64,000 nucleotides of DNA from Campylobacteraceae bacterium (lineage in GTDB: Bacteria; Campylobacterota; Campylobacteria; Campylobacterales; Sulfurospirillaceae). Under the pieces are notes generated by a model that was not told where the DNA came from, did not search any database, and saw nothing but the letters and a program-made list of their open reading frames with translations. The translations under genes and the position numbers were made by a program. The DNA lies in the NCBI GenBank assembly GCA_027050775.1, contig JALUBH010000027.1:62001-126000 (forward strand), in the 5' to 3' direction. Shown one piece after another: positions 25,757 through 34,475 of the stretch. Every line of letters starts with the position of its first letter. Position 1 is the first letter of the stretch.

Positions 25757-27282
25757 AAATCATTTCCTGCATAGCTTAAATTTAAACTTTTATTGACCAA
25801 TGGAAAGTCTCCTATAACATCTCCCAAAACTGCGAATTGAATACTTTGCCAATTCATAAAGCTAGGGTCTCTTGGTTTAAATCTAACTACTTTTTTATCT
25901 TCAATCTTTACAAAATGCACGATATTTCCACGATTGCTTTGGGCATATCCGAACTCTTCGCCATCTTTTATCTCGTATTTTACTTTTAATTTTGGTTTAT
26001 CAACTTGCGATATATAATTTGTGCATATTTTTATAATCTTAAAACTGTTTTTTATGTCATTTAGCTTTACTCGCACTCTTGCGCTCACATCACCATCACT
26101 CAAAACCAAAGTTTCAAAATCAAGCTTAGAGTATATCAAGTATGGATGAGTTTTTCTAAAATCGCTAAATCTACCGCTTGCACTCGCTGTAAATCCTACG
26201 CAAGATAAGTCTTTTACGGTTTGTTTTTTAATTTTTCCTGTAGTCTCTAGTCTTTCCAATATACTAGAGGAATTTTCCATTATCTTTTTGTATTTATCAA
26301 ATGTGATATTGACTTGCTTGATGATATCTATAATCTCTTTTGTGTATGGTTTTATATTTTTAGACACGCCTCCGATTATCACAAAATCTTTAAAAAATCT
26401 ATTGCCACTTAAGAGCTTCATCAGTCGCATAATATCCTCTTTTAAAGCGGTAATTCCACTTGCTCCAAAAGAGTAACCGGCATCTTGAAAAACTCCTGCA
26501 AAATCAGATAAATTGCAAGAAATTCTCTCCAATTCCGCTGCTATAACTCTGCAATACTGAGCAAAACTAGGAACTTTGATATCACAAATCTTCTCAATCG
26601 CCATAGCAAAGCTAAGGGCATGAGAAAGGGCATTGTCTCCTGAAATCTTTTGAGAAATATTTAAAACTTCATCTACCTCTTTTCCCTCACAAAGCTTTTC
26701 TATGCCTCTATGCTTCCAAAAATGCCTGATTTCAAGCTGAAGAATCGGCTCACCTGACATAGCAAATCTAAAATGCCCCGGCTCGATGACTCCTGCGTGA
26801 ATAGGTCCTACGGGAACTGTATATACGCCTTCACTTTTTACATCTTTATACTCATATGTGCCATAATTTTCATCTTTAATTTTATCATTTTGCATCGGAT
26901 GAAAACCGATAGGATAATTTTCAGGGTGCAGGGGCAATGCCCTAAAATCTGGATGATTAAGCGGGATTATGCCAAAAAGGTCAGATATCTCTCGCTCAAA
27001 CCAGTTTAGCGCAGGAATATCATCGGCAAAACTCTCAAATTCATCTTGAATATTTTGACAAACTATGAAAAAATAATCTTTTTTAGGATAAGAATAGAGG
27101 TATTTTATGTTAAACCCATCTTTTGCCCTAAGTGCTACGACGCTACTTAAATCACAATCTAAATCCCTAAAAAGATACAATGATAGAGATTTTAACTGTT
27201 TTGTTTTAATAGTTACAAAATTTCCATCTTCACTAAATTCATCACAAAAGTAGTGGATAGAATCAAATATCTCTTTCATCAA
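25753..27282 (-). CDS. NuoCD/HyfG-like large subunit lacking [NiFe] ligands (set A)
   Basis: 509 residues. The N-terminal NuoC-like part (about 1-125) contains NWFEREISDLFGI. The NuoD/hydrogenase part begins with VPVGPIHAGVIEPGHFRF and FWKHRGIEKLCEG. Where [NiFe] enzymes have ERICGIC, this protein has QKISGDN (S214, N217). Where they end in DPCxxC, it has NLSYAG (S503, G506). All four metal ligands are therefore absent. The protein resembles the catalytic subunit of Ehr-type complexes that lie between complex I and group-4 hydrogenases. Hydrogenase activity is not expected; the substrate is unknown. Confidence 0.88.
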   Translation of the reverse strand: MMKEIFDSIHYFCDEFSEDGNFVTIKTKQLKSLSLYLFRDLDCDLSSVVALRAKDGFNIKYLYSYPKKDYFFIVCQNIQDEFESFADDIPALNWFEREISDLFGIIPLNHPDFRALPLHPENYPIGFHPMQNDKIKDENYGTYEYKDVKSEGVYTVPVGPIHAGVIEPGHFRFAMSGEPILQLEIRHFWKHRGIEKLCEGKEVDEVLNISQKISGDNALSHALSFAMAIEKICDIKVPSFAQYCRVIAAELERISCNLSDFAGVFQDAGYSFGASGITALKEDIMRLMKLLSGNRFFKDFVIIGGVSKNIKPYTKEIIDIIKQVNITFDKYKKIMENSSSILERLETTGKIKKQTVKDLSCVGFTASASGRFSDFRKTHPYLIYSKLDFETLVLSDGDVSARVRVKLNDIKNSFKIIKICTNYISQVDKPKLKVKYEIKDGEEFGYAQSNRGNIVHFVKIEDKKVVRFKPRDPSFMNWQSIQFAVLGDVIGDFPLVNKSLNLSYAGNDL

Positions 27283-28733
27283 AGCACTCCTTTGTTACTT
27301 AAAATATCTACTGCATTATTTAAAAGTATCTTCATGTTTTCCGGCATCGTAATGCCAAGATATATCATCATACCAAGCAACATCGCCATAGGAAGAAGCA
27401 TCTTATAATCTTCTTTTTTAACTTCATCACTTTTTCCCATTAGCATAGAGCTAAAAAGATAGATAAAGCCTCCGAAAATCATCACTAAAAACAGTAAAAC
27501 TACAACAATTTGCCAGTACATGTGAGCATCCAAAGCAGAAGTCAAAATCAAAAATTCACTTATAAATATATTAAATGGCGGAATCCCTGTGATGCCTAGA
27601 ACTCCAAGAGTTATAAACACAGCAGTTAGAGGCATACTTTTATATAAACCTTTAATCTTTGAAATTTCCCTAGTGTGAAAATTTACCAAAATAGAACCCA
27701 CACTTGAAAACATCAAGCCTTTTGCAAAGACATGGTTTATAAGATGAAGCAAACCTGCAAAAACTCCAAGTCTGTTTCCTATACCAAAAGCAAATGCCAT
27801 AAGTCCCATGTGCTCCATCGATGAAAACGCCAAAAGTCTTTTATAATCTTTTTGACCGATGATTGCGATGGCCGCAATAAATATGGAAAGCATACCAACG
27901 AGGAGTAAAAGATTTGATGTAAAATGCACTAAACCGGCACTATCAACGATGGCTTTAAGCCTCAAAATCAAATACAGCGCAGAACTAAGTAAAACACCGC
28001 TCATCAAAGCACTGATAGGTGTTGGTGATTGCGAATGTGCATCAGGAAGCCAAGAGTGCATAGGAGCTAATCCTGCTTTTGTGCCAAAGCCAACCAAGAA
28101 AAAGGCAAAAGATATCTTTAAAAGTGATGGATCTAAATGTGAAGAAATTTTTATGATATTTATCCAATTTAAAGAGTTCATTCCCTCACCCAAAGTGTGA
28201 TAAGTAGCAAAGTAAAGCGTAACCACCCCAAAAAGTCCCAAGGCTATACCAAACGAACAAATGATTATGTATTGCCAAGAAGCTTTAATCGCATCTTTTG
28301 TGTTGTAAAAACCTATCAAAAAAGTGGTAGATAGGGTAGTTCCCTCTATCGCTATCCATGCGATTCCAAAATTGTTTGAAACCAAAACAACGCTCATGCA
28401 AAATACAAATAAATTCTTCCACATGTAAAAAGTCTTAACCTTCTCCTCGCTTAATCCTTGTTCTTGCTCTTTTTTCATATATCCTATAGAATAAATCGCT
28501 ATACAAAAAACAAGAAATAGCAATGAAGTCAAAATCAAAATATTTAAAGAATCAAGAAAAAGATAATCTTTGATTTGAAATATCACCTTTTGATTTATCA
28601 CCTTTGGGATATAACTAAAACTACCTAGAAAAAGTATAGCAGTGATAAAAACTTGTGCCACATAAACAACTCTAAGCGGAAGAAACTTGACAAGGGCTGT
28701 CCAGATCAGTTGGATTGCTAGTATATATCCCAT
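27279..28733 (-). CDS. HyfF-like antiporter/proton channel subunit (set A)
   Basis: 484 residues with about 14 membrane segments, a NuoN/L/M-type subunit. The key charged residues are present: Glu in WIAIEGTTLST (TM5) and Lys in VGFGTKAGLAPMHSWLPDAH (TM7), followed by SQSPTPISALMSGVL. These residues form the half-channels for ion translocation. It overlaps the large-subunit gene by four bases and follows the HyfE-like gene by three bases. The set B counterpart at 34472 has lost part of this signature. Confidence 0.9.
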   Translation of the reverse strand: MGYILAIQLIWTALVKFLPLRVVYVAQVFITAILFLGSFSYIPKVINQKVIFQIKDYLFLDSLNILILTSLLFLVFCIAIYSIGYMKKEQEQGLSEEKVKTFYMWKNLFVFCMSVVLVSNNFGIAWIAIEGTTLSTTFLIGFYNTKDAIKASWQYIIICSFGIALGLFGVVTLYFATYHTLGEGMNSLNWINIIKISSHLDPSLLKISFAFFLVGFGTKAGLAPMHSWLPDAHSQSPTPISALMSGVLLSSALYLILRLKAIVDSAGLVHFTSNLLLLVGMLSIFIAAIAIIGQKDYKRLLAFSSMEHMGLMAFAFGIGNRLGVFAGLLHLINHVFAKGLMFSSVGSILVNFHTREISKIKGLYKSMPLTAVFITLGVLGITGIPPFNIFISEFLILTSALDAHMYWQIVVVLLFLVMIFGGFIYLFSSMLMGKSDEVKKEDYKMLLPMAMLLGMMIYLGITMPENMKILLNNAVDILSNKGVL

Positions 28734-28736
28734 GGC

Positions 28737-29384
28737 TTACTCCTTAAAATCACTAAGACTTGTGGCATCCATGTCATCTATGTCATGATTGATATGATGG
28801 ATGATAAGCGAAGCCATAGTAGCACCAACGATAACATCAAAAAATATACCAATTTCTACTATCAAAGGCATACCATAAGTCACAGAAGTGGCAACTAGCA
28901 TGATGCCGTTTTCCAAAGTCAAAAAGCCTATGAGTTGCGTGATTGGTTTTTGCCTTGAAACCATGATAAATGCACCGATAAAGATAATCGACAAGGAGAT
29001 AGGAAATATCTCTTTTGCTATAACGCTTCCACCTATATTTATATATCTTGTGAGTAAAAATGTAAATATTATAATCGCTGAGATAACCAGTAAAGAGTTT
29101 GTGATATTTACAAATGCCTTTATCTCTCTTTTGATTTTCATCTCATCAATTGTTTTAAAAAGTGCATAAGGTATGATAAATGTTTTGATGACAAGAGTCA
29201 AAAAAGAGCTAACATACAAATCAAAAGAGGAGCTATAAATTCCGATACTCAAAATCGAAATAGAGACGAAAAATGACTGAACCGCATATACTTTTATCGA
29301 AAAATAGAGTCTATCGCTTGTTATTTGTAAAATTGCCAAAACTAAAACGAAAGCACCGATAAGTTCTATAAAATCTGAAAACAC
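28737..29384 (-). CDS. HyfE-like membrane subunit (set A)
   Basis: 215 residues, about seven membrane segments. C-terminal segment GFLTLENGIMLVATS followed by GMPLIVEIGIFFDV is the mark of HyfE proteins, which resemble NuoK fused to part of a MrpC-like protein. It lies between the NuoH-like and HyfF-like genes with gaps of 12 and 3 bases. Conserved Glu residues in ENG and VEIG are likely part of the ion path (by family). Confidence 0.88.
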   Translation of the reverse strand: MFSDFIELIGAFVLVLAILQITSDRLYFSIKVYAVQSFFVSISILSIGIYSSSFDLYVSSFLTLVIKTFIIPYALFKTIDEMKIKREIKAFVNITNSLLVISAIIIFTFLLTRYINIGGSVIAKEIFPISLSIIFIGAFIMVSRQKPITQLIGFLTLENGIMLVATSVTYGMPLIVEIGIFFDVIVGATMASLIIHHINHDIDDMDATSLSDFKE

Positions 29385-29396
29385 TAAAATACCACC

Positions 29397-30332
29397 TTAT
29401 AACCTATATGTAACCATGGAAATCAAAGCCAAAACAAAGCCAAACATCATGGCATCTGAAATCCTAAAATACCTCAACTTCGCAAGTGTCAATTCACCAA
29501 TCGCTATAATAACCCCTAGCGTACTCATCTTTATAAAATAGATAAAAATGCTAAAACCGATAGTCCAAATGTTGTTTGTATCATAAAATCCTAAAGGCAT
29601 AAAGATATTTGAAAAAAGAGTTAGAAAAATCGTAGTTTTAACGAAAGAGCCTATCTCTAAGAGAGCCAGATTTCTGCCAGATGCATCTAAAATCATGGCT
29701 TCATGAATCATCGTCAGCTCAAGATGAGTTTCCGGATTATCGATAGGAATCCTCCCTGCTTCTGCTAGTGTGACAAAATACAGAGCCATCAAAGCTAGGG
29801 TTGAGGAGACAGGATAATTGAAAAATATATCGCCTCGCATGGAGTCAAATATATGACTAATATTTGTAGAATTGCTTTGAAGTGCAAAAGTAAAAATCAC
29901 CATTATGAAAGCTGGTTCCGCAAGTGATGCCACAGTCATCTCACGACTACTCCCAAGCCCTCCAAAAGAGGAACCTTGGTCAAATCCAAAAAGTGCCAAG
30001 AAAAAAGTTCCAAGAGCTAATATATAAACCATGGCTATAATATCACCACTAAAGGACATCAGAGTATTGCTATCAAATACAGGTAAAAATCCAGCCACTG
30101 TAATAGGCACAACTGCTACGATATATGGGGCGATTATAGAGATATATGAAGATTGATTTGATAGAACAACTTCTTTTTTCATTAATTTTACGATGTTAAA
30201 ATATGGTTGAAAAACAGAAGGACCGATAGAGCCTCTGATGAGAGATTTTGTTTTTTGCATGAGTCCCGCAATAAATGGAGAAATACCCAATATGATAAAA
30301 AACTGCAATAAAGCCATAAGTAAAGTTTGCAT
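29397..30332 (-). CDS. HyfC/NuoH-like membrane subunit (set A)
   Basis: 311 residues, about eight membrane segments. IAGLMQKTKSLIRGS and PYFNIVKLMKKE near the N-terminus and RIPIDNPETHLELTMIHEAM (around 205-225) match NuoH/HyfC/EchB. In complex I this subunit connects the hydrophilic arm to the pump and lines the quinone cavity. It begins right after the HyfB-like gene (no spacer). The paralogue is at 36477. Confidence 0.92.
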   Translation of the reverse strand: MQTLLMALLQFFIILGISPFIAGLMQKTKSLIRGSIGPSVFQPYFNIVKLMKKEVVLSNQSSYISIIAPYIVAVVPITVAGFLPVFDSNTLMSFSGDIIAMVYILALGTFFLALFGFDQGSSFGGLGSSREMTVASLAEPAFIMVIFTFALQSNSTNISHIFDSMRGDIFFNYPVSSTLALMALYFVTLAEAGRIPIDNPETHLELTMIHEAMILDASGRNLALLEIGSFVKTTIFLTLFSNIFMPLGFYDTNNIWTIGFSIFIYFIKMSTLGVIIAIGELTLAKLRYFRISDAMMFGFVLALISMVTYRL

Positions 30333-32324
30333 CTAATTTACCCCTCCTCTAACAGCATATACCAAAAAAGCGATAGAAGTTATAAGGATATATAAAAGGT
30401 ATATATGGATTGAACCATTTTCGATTAAATTTATCAAATATGCACTACTTTTTACGAAGACTTTTAGCACGAGAGTATAAACACTCTCGACTCCATCGTG
30501 TGAATGTGCTTTGTACTCAAGAGTTGGAAAAAAGTATTTTTTCTTTCTTAAAGTTGGATATATCTTTTCTTTTGGATGATAAAAAAATGCAAATATCCTT
30601 CTGATTGGTTGAGAAAAACCGCTTGCGGTATATTGATTGCTAGCATCATTATTTAGCTGACCACATCCCCATGTGGAACACATTCTTGTTTTGGTATTTC
30701 CAAATTTTTTGATTAATATATAGAGTATAAAAATACCCACTGCAAAACCGATTGAGAGTCCAAGAGTGCTTAAATGTCCAAAAGCAAAGTTTGGAGTTGA
30801 AATCATAAACAAGTGTGAACTAGTAGATGATGACACATCAACGCCCAATAAAAGTGAAGTGATTGGAGCTACAAGTGCGATCACGATATGAGAAAAAAGA
30901 CCAAAAAGCACACAAAGAGCTGCTAGAAATCCCATGCCCCAAATCATGTATTTTCCAACTTCATTTGCATTTTTTGCACCATCACTTCTTGGACTTCCTA
31001 GAAATGAGATTCCTATGACTTTGACAAAACAAGCTGCTGCAAAAGCACCGGTTAGTGCTAACATGGATGCAAAAAGAGGAACAAAAATGTGTATGATATT
31101 TATGTCTATTTTGTTATTTAAAAGTAAAGATTGATATGTAAGCCATTCACTTACAAACCCATTGAAAGGCGGGAGCGCTGAGATAGATATGGAGCCAATT
31201 ATAAAAAATAGTGCGGTATAGGGCATCAGTTTTATAAGTCCACCATATTTTTCCATGTCTTTTGTGTGGGTTTTTAAAAATGTTGCGCCTGAGCCTAAAA
31301 ATAACAAGCTTTTGAAAATCGCATGATTATAAGTGTGGAAAATTGCGGCTAAAAGTCCAAAAGATGCAAGAAGAGGCATATGATTTGAGTTAAACAACAT
31401 GGCACTCCCCAATCCCATCAAAATTATACCTATATTTTCTATGCTGTGATATGCAAGGAGTCTTTTTAAATCGTGCTGAGCTAAGGCATACATGACTCCA
31501 AATAGAGCCGAAAGAGAGCCCAAGAGCAAAACTATAAAGCCATACCACCAAGGGATATCGCTAAGAAAATAAAAGTAAAATCTTATCATCATATAAATCG
31601 CTGTTTTTATCATGACTCCACTCATCAAAGCAGAGACATTTGAAGGTGCAACGGGGTGAGCTTTTGGCAACCAAACATGCAGAGGAAACATACCGGCTTT
31701 TGTTCCAAAACCTATCAAGACACATAAAAATACCCAAAATTTTGTACTACTATCAAGCTCTACATGTACCCAATTTTCAAACGAAAAAGAGCCGGTTTTT
31801 AGATACATCAATATAAAAGCTACCATGATAAAAGCAGTTCCAAGGTGTGTCATAAAGATATACAAAAAGCCGCCTTGTCTATTTTCTTCATTTTCATAAT
31901 TGTAAATAACCAAAAAGAAAGAGAGCGTGGACATAATCTCCCAAAAAATCAAAAATGAAATAGCATTGAAACTAGTAACAACAAAAAGTAAAGATGCGAT
32001 AAATGCCGTATATATAAAGGCAAATAATCTTTTATGGTGATAATCTTCGTCATATACATAATTCAATGAGTATGCTGAAACACCAAGAGATATGGTCGAG
32101 ATTATCATGACAAAAAGCAGAGATAAAGAATCAAGCTTTATCGAAAAATCAAGATATGGCAAAGATGAATGAAACATAAAAATACTATTGTATTCATGTT
32201 TCAATAATAGCACAGCAGAGAAAATCAACAACGCTAAACTAGAAAATGCCTGCACGATAAAAGCAGCTTTGGACTTTAGAAAAAAAAGCACAGGCAATAC
32301 CATCAAAAAAATATAAATTAACAT
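30333..32324 (-). CDS. HyfB-like antiporter subunit (set A)
   Basis: 663 residues, about 16 membrane segments, NuoL/MrpA-type. TM5 Glu is in LIFWEIMSTLSF and TM7 Lys in GFGTKAGMFPLHVWLPKAHP, followed by SNVSALMSGVMIKTA. A soluble-looking stretch near residues 555-610 contains TWGCGQL and YTASGFSQPIRRIFAF, as in HyfB. It is the first complex gene of set A and starts 19 bases after the small exported protein gene, so both may share the promoter near 32788. Confidence 0.92.
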   Translation of the reverse strand: MLIYIFLMVLPVLFFLKSKAAFIVQAFSSLALLIFSAVLLLKHEYNSIFMFHSSLPYLDFSIKLDSLSLLFVMIISTISLGVSAYSLNYVYDEDYHHKRLFAFIYTAFIASLLFVVTSFNAISFLIFWEIMSTLSFFLVIYNYENEENRQGGFLYIFMTHLGTAFIMVAFILMYLKTGSFSFENWVHVELDSSTKFWVFLCVLIGFGTKAGMFPLHVWLPKAHPVAPSNVSALMSGVMIKTAIYMMIRFYFYFLSDIPWWYGFIVLLLGSLSALFGVMYALAQHDLKRLLAYHSIENIGIILMGLGSAMLFNSNHMPLLASFGLLAAIFHTYNHAIFKSLLFLGSGATFLKTHTKDMEKYGGLIKLMPYTALFFIIGSISISALPPFNGFVSEWLTYQSLLLNNKIDINIIHIFVPLFASMLALTGAFAAACFVKVIGISFLGSPRSDGAKNANEVGKYMIWGMGFLAALCVLFGLFSHIVIALVAPITSLLLGVDVSSSTSSHLFMISTPNFAFGHLSTLGLSIGFAVGIFILYILIKKFGNTKTRMCSTWGCGQLNNDASNQYTASGFSQPIRRIFAFFYHPKEKIYPTLRKKKYFFPTLEYKAHSHDGVESVYTLVLKVFVKSSAYLINLIENGSIHIYLLYILITSIAFLVYAVRGGVN

Positions 32325-32343
32325 CCCATGCCTATATTGTTTC

Positions 32344-32757
32344 TTATTTCTTGCAATCGCTTTTTGTCACATTAAATTGAAAAAGTTTTGCTTTGGTTTT
32401 AGCACTTATATAAATATAAGATATATTTATATTAGAATCCAAAAAGTATTTTGAAGATTGACAGATTCCTTGTGTTACATATTTGCTCATTCTTCTTCTA
32501 TCTTCACTTTTAACAGCTTCATCACTTTTTGCACCAGTATTAATCTCAAAAGTATAAAATAGAGTCAAACCTTTGCTTGATATCGCAGTAAATTGTGTAT
32601 ATTTATCTACTTTTTGAGGTAATTTTTTTGATATGGCAGCAACTGCTGCTTTGATAACTTGCTTATTTTGCTTTAACATTTCTTTACTTAAATCAGCAGC
32701 AAATAAGCCGGCTCCCAAAGAGATAATCAGCATAAAGCTTAACAATGTATTTTTCAT
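32344..32757 (-). CDS. Small exported protein of unknown function
   Basis: 137 residues. Signal peptide MKNTLLSFMLIISLGAGLFAA, then a charged alpha/beta domain with two late cysteines (about C99 in GICQSS and C135 in KSDCKK) that could form a disulfide. I do not recognise a family. It has its own candidate promoter and precedes the set A HyfB-like gene by 19 bases, so it is placed to be the first gene of the set A operon. That would put a periplasmic factor in the same transcript as a membrane complex. Confidence 0.6.
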   Translation of the reverse strand: MKNTLLSFMLIISLGAGLFAADLSKEMLKQNKQVIKAAVAAISKKLPQKVDKYTQFTAISSKGLTLFYTFEINTGAKSDEAVKSEDRRRMSKYVTQGICQSSKYFLDSNINISYIYISAKTKAKLFQFNVTKSDCKK

Positions 32758-32787
32758 TCTTTTATGTCCTTTTAAAAATTTTATCTT

Positions 32788-32793
32788 ATTATA
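32788..32793 (-). promoter_or_regulatory. Candidate -10 box for the set A operon
   Basis: TATAAT on the minus strand within ATAGTATAATAAG, directly after the stop codon of the set B large subunit and about 31 bases before the exported-protein ATG. It suggests set A is transcribed independently of set B. Confidence 0.45.
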
Positions 32794-34167
32794 CTATAAA
32801 TCACTACCAGCATAGCTTAGGTCGCAACTTTTATTGATAAGTGGGAAGTCGGCGATAATATCTTTTTCCATCATCAAATAAAGTGCTTGCCAATTTATAA
32901 AACTTGGGTCTCTTGAGTAAAATCTTTCTATTTTTCCCTCTTTTAATTCTATAAACATAAACAACTCTCCGATAGAACTCTCACAAAAACTCATGTATTG
33001 TCCATCTTTGAACTTAGTTGGTTTTTCTATCTGCATGACATCGTCTATAAAGTTTCTTATCAAAGTTATAGAGTTATATATCTCTTTAATTCTAAGTTTA
33101 AATCTCGCAGCTACATCACCTATCTCTTCATTTTGTATAACAAAACCATGTTTTTTATAAAAATCATTATCTCTTCTATCTACATTTTTGCCGCTGGATC
33201 TGGCTACAACTCCTAAGACTCCATACTTTCTTGCTTTTTGTTTATTTAGGGTTCCTGTTGTATCAAATCTATCCCAAAGCGAAGGAATATCTGTAATCCA
33301 ATCTTCAAACCATCTTACTTTTTCTTCTAAAGTTTTTAAAAATTCTAATAATTTTTCACGATCATACTCTTTGGCTTCAAAACCAACACTGCCAAATCCA
33401 AATCTATGTCCACAAAAATCTTTTAAAAACACTCTCGCATCTTCACTTAATTGCGAAGCAAAGCTAAGAGCAGCACCAAAACCAGCATCATTTGGTATAA
33501 AACCTATATCAGTAAGATGATGGATAATTCGCTCAAACTCCAAAAGCAAATAGTGATATTTTTTCAGTTTTTCATCATATTTTATTTCGCTCGATTGCGC
33601 CAGTATATCAAACCAAGCAACTTGATAAGCTATGCTTTCATTTCCACTAATTCGCTCTATTATCTCTTTGGCTTCAAATAGATTTTTGCCCTCAAGTGAT
33701 TTTTCTATGCCACGATAAGTATAAAAATGCCTAATATCAAGATGAAGAATCCTCTCTCCTTCTTGTGAAAACTGAAAATGCCCAGGCTCTATGATTCCCG
33801 CATGTACGGGACCTACTGCTACTTCAAAAACTCCCTCACCTCCAACTGTTTCGTATTTGTAAGGGGTAAATTTATCATACTCTACATGTAGAGATTTAAA
33901 ATCTTTTCGCATGGGGCTAATATCTGGAAATCTCTCGTGATGAACCAATGGCCTATTGTCATAACCGCCTTTGATTTTGATACCAAAATCATCTCTTATC
34001 TTTCGTTCAAACCAAGTTGCAGTTGTGTATTTTGATGATATGGATTTTAAAATAGGATTTTCTAAGTCAAGTTTTTCTCTTAAAACCTCATCATCAAAAA
34101 CTGTGATAACTTCAAAACAATCGCTATTTTGCAAAGCAAATCTTGCTATAAGTCGTTGCTCTTTCAT
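32794..34167 (-). CDS. NuoCD/HyfG-like large subunit lacking [NiFe] ligands (set B)
   Basis: 457 residues, a paralogue of the set A large subunit with a shorter NuoC-like N-terminus (TWFERKIRDDFGI near residue 51). The hydrogenase-like part keeps VAVGPVHAGIIEPGHFQF and YRGIEKSLEG. At the first metal site it reads ERISGNE (S174, E177) in place of ERICGIC. At the C-terminus it reads DLSYAG (S451, G454) in place of DPCxxC. All four ligands are gone, in the same positions as in set A, so loss predates or is shared by both sets. It overlaps the DUF167 gene by four bases. Confidence 0.88.
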   Translation of the reverse strand: MKEQRLIARFALQNSDCFEVITVFDDEVLREKLDLENPILKSISSKYTTATWFERKIRDDFGIKIKGGYDNRPLVHHERFPDISPMRKDFKSLHVEYDKFTPYKYETVGGEGVFEVAVGPVHAGIIEPGHFQFSQEGERILHLDIRHFYTYRGIEKSLEGKNLFEAKEIIERISGNESIAYQVAWFDILAQSSEIKYDEKLKKYHYLLLEFERIIHHLTDIGFIPNDAGFGAALSFASQLSEDARVFLKDFCGHRFGFGSVGFEAKEYDREKLLEFLKTLEEKVRWFEDWITDIPSLWDRFDTTGTLNKQKARKYGVLGVVARSSGKNVDRRDNDFYKKHGFVIQNEEIGDVAARFKLRIKEIYNSITLIRNFIDDVMQIEKPTKFKDGQYMSFCESSIGELFMFIELKEGKIERFYSRDPSFINWQALYLMMEKDIIADFPLINKSCDLSYAGSDL

Positions 34168-34475
34168 CTCTTTTCTTCTTCCATAAATTCACTCATCACT
34201 TTTGGAAATTTCTTTGGGGCTTTGATTTTGAACTGCTTATTTATGCTCGTTAATCCAAAGCTAAGCTCGATGTCAGCTTTTTTTACTCCAAACTCTTTGG
34301 CTAAAAATTTTATCATGTAATCCGTAGCTTTTCCATCTTCTGCCGCTGCTTTTATGGCTATTTTTAACTGATTTCCTCGTATCTTTCCTATCTTATCCAC
34401 TTTAGCTGAAGGAGTTCCAAGCACATTTAAAACTAAAATATCATCTTCAAAATGGAAAAAAAGATCTTCTCTCAT
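34164..34475 (-). CDS. DUF167/YggU family protein inside the set B operon
   Basis: 103 residues. The segments IRGNQLKIAIKAAAEDGKATDYMIKFLAKEFGV (in pieces) and IELSFGLTSINKQFKI match the small YggU/DUF167 family (pattern DGKAN, with N replaced by T here, then a G-xTSR-like strand, here GLTSINK). Function of the family is not established. It overlaps the HyfF-like gene upstream and the large-subunit gene downstream, each by four bases, so it is locked into translation of the complex and may have been captured by it. Confidence 0.72.
   Translation of the reverse strand: MREDLFFHFEDDILVLNVLGTPSAKVDKIGKIRGNQLKIAIKAAAEDGKATDYMIKFLAKEFGVKKADIELSFGLTSINKQFKIKAPKKFPKVMSEFMEEEKR

Noticed and set aside
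25753-34167. Calling the two large subunits active [NiFe] hydrogenases.
   Set aside because: Neither protein has the CxxC pairs that bind nickel and iron at the N- or C-terminal site, so the label hydrogenase-4 would mislead.
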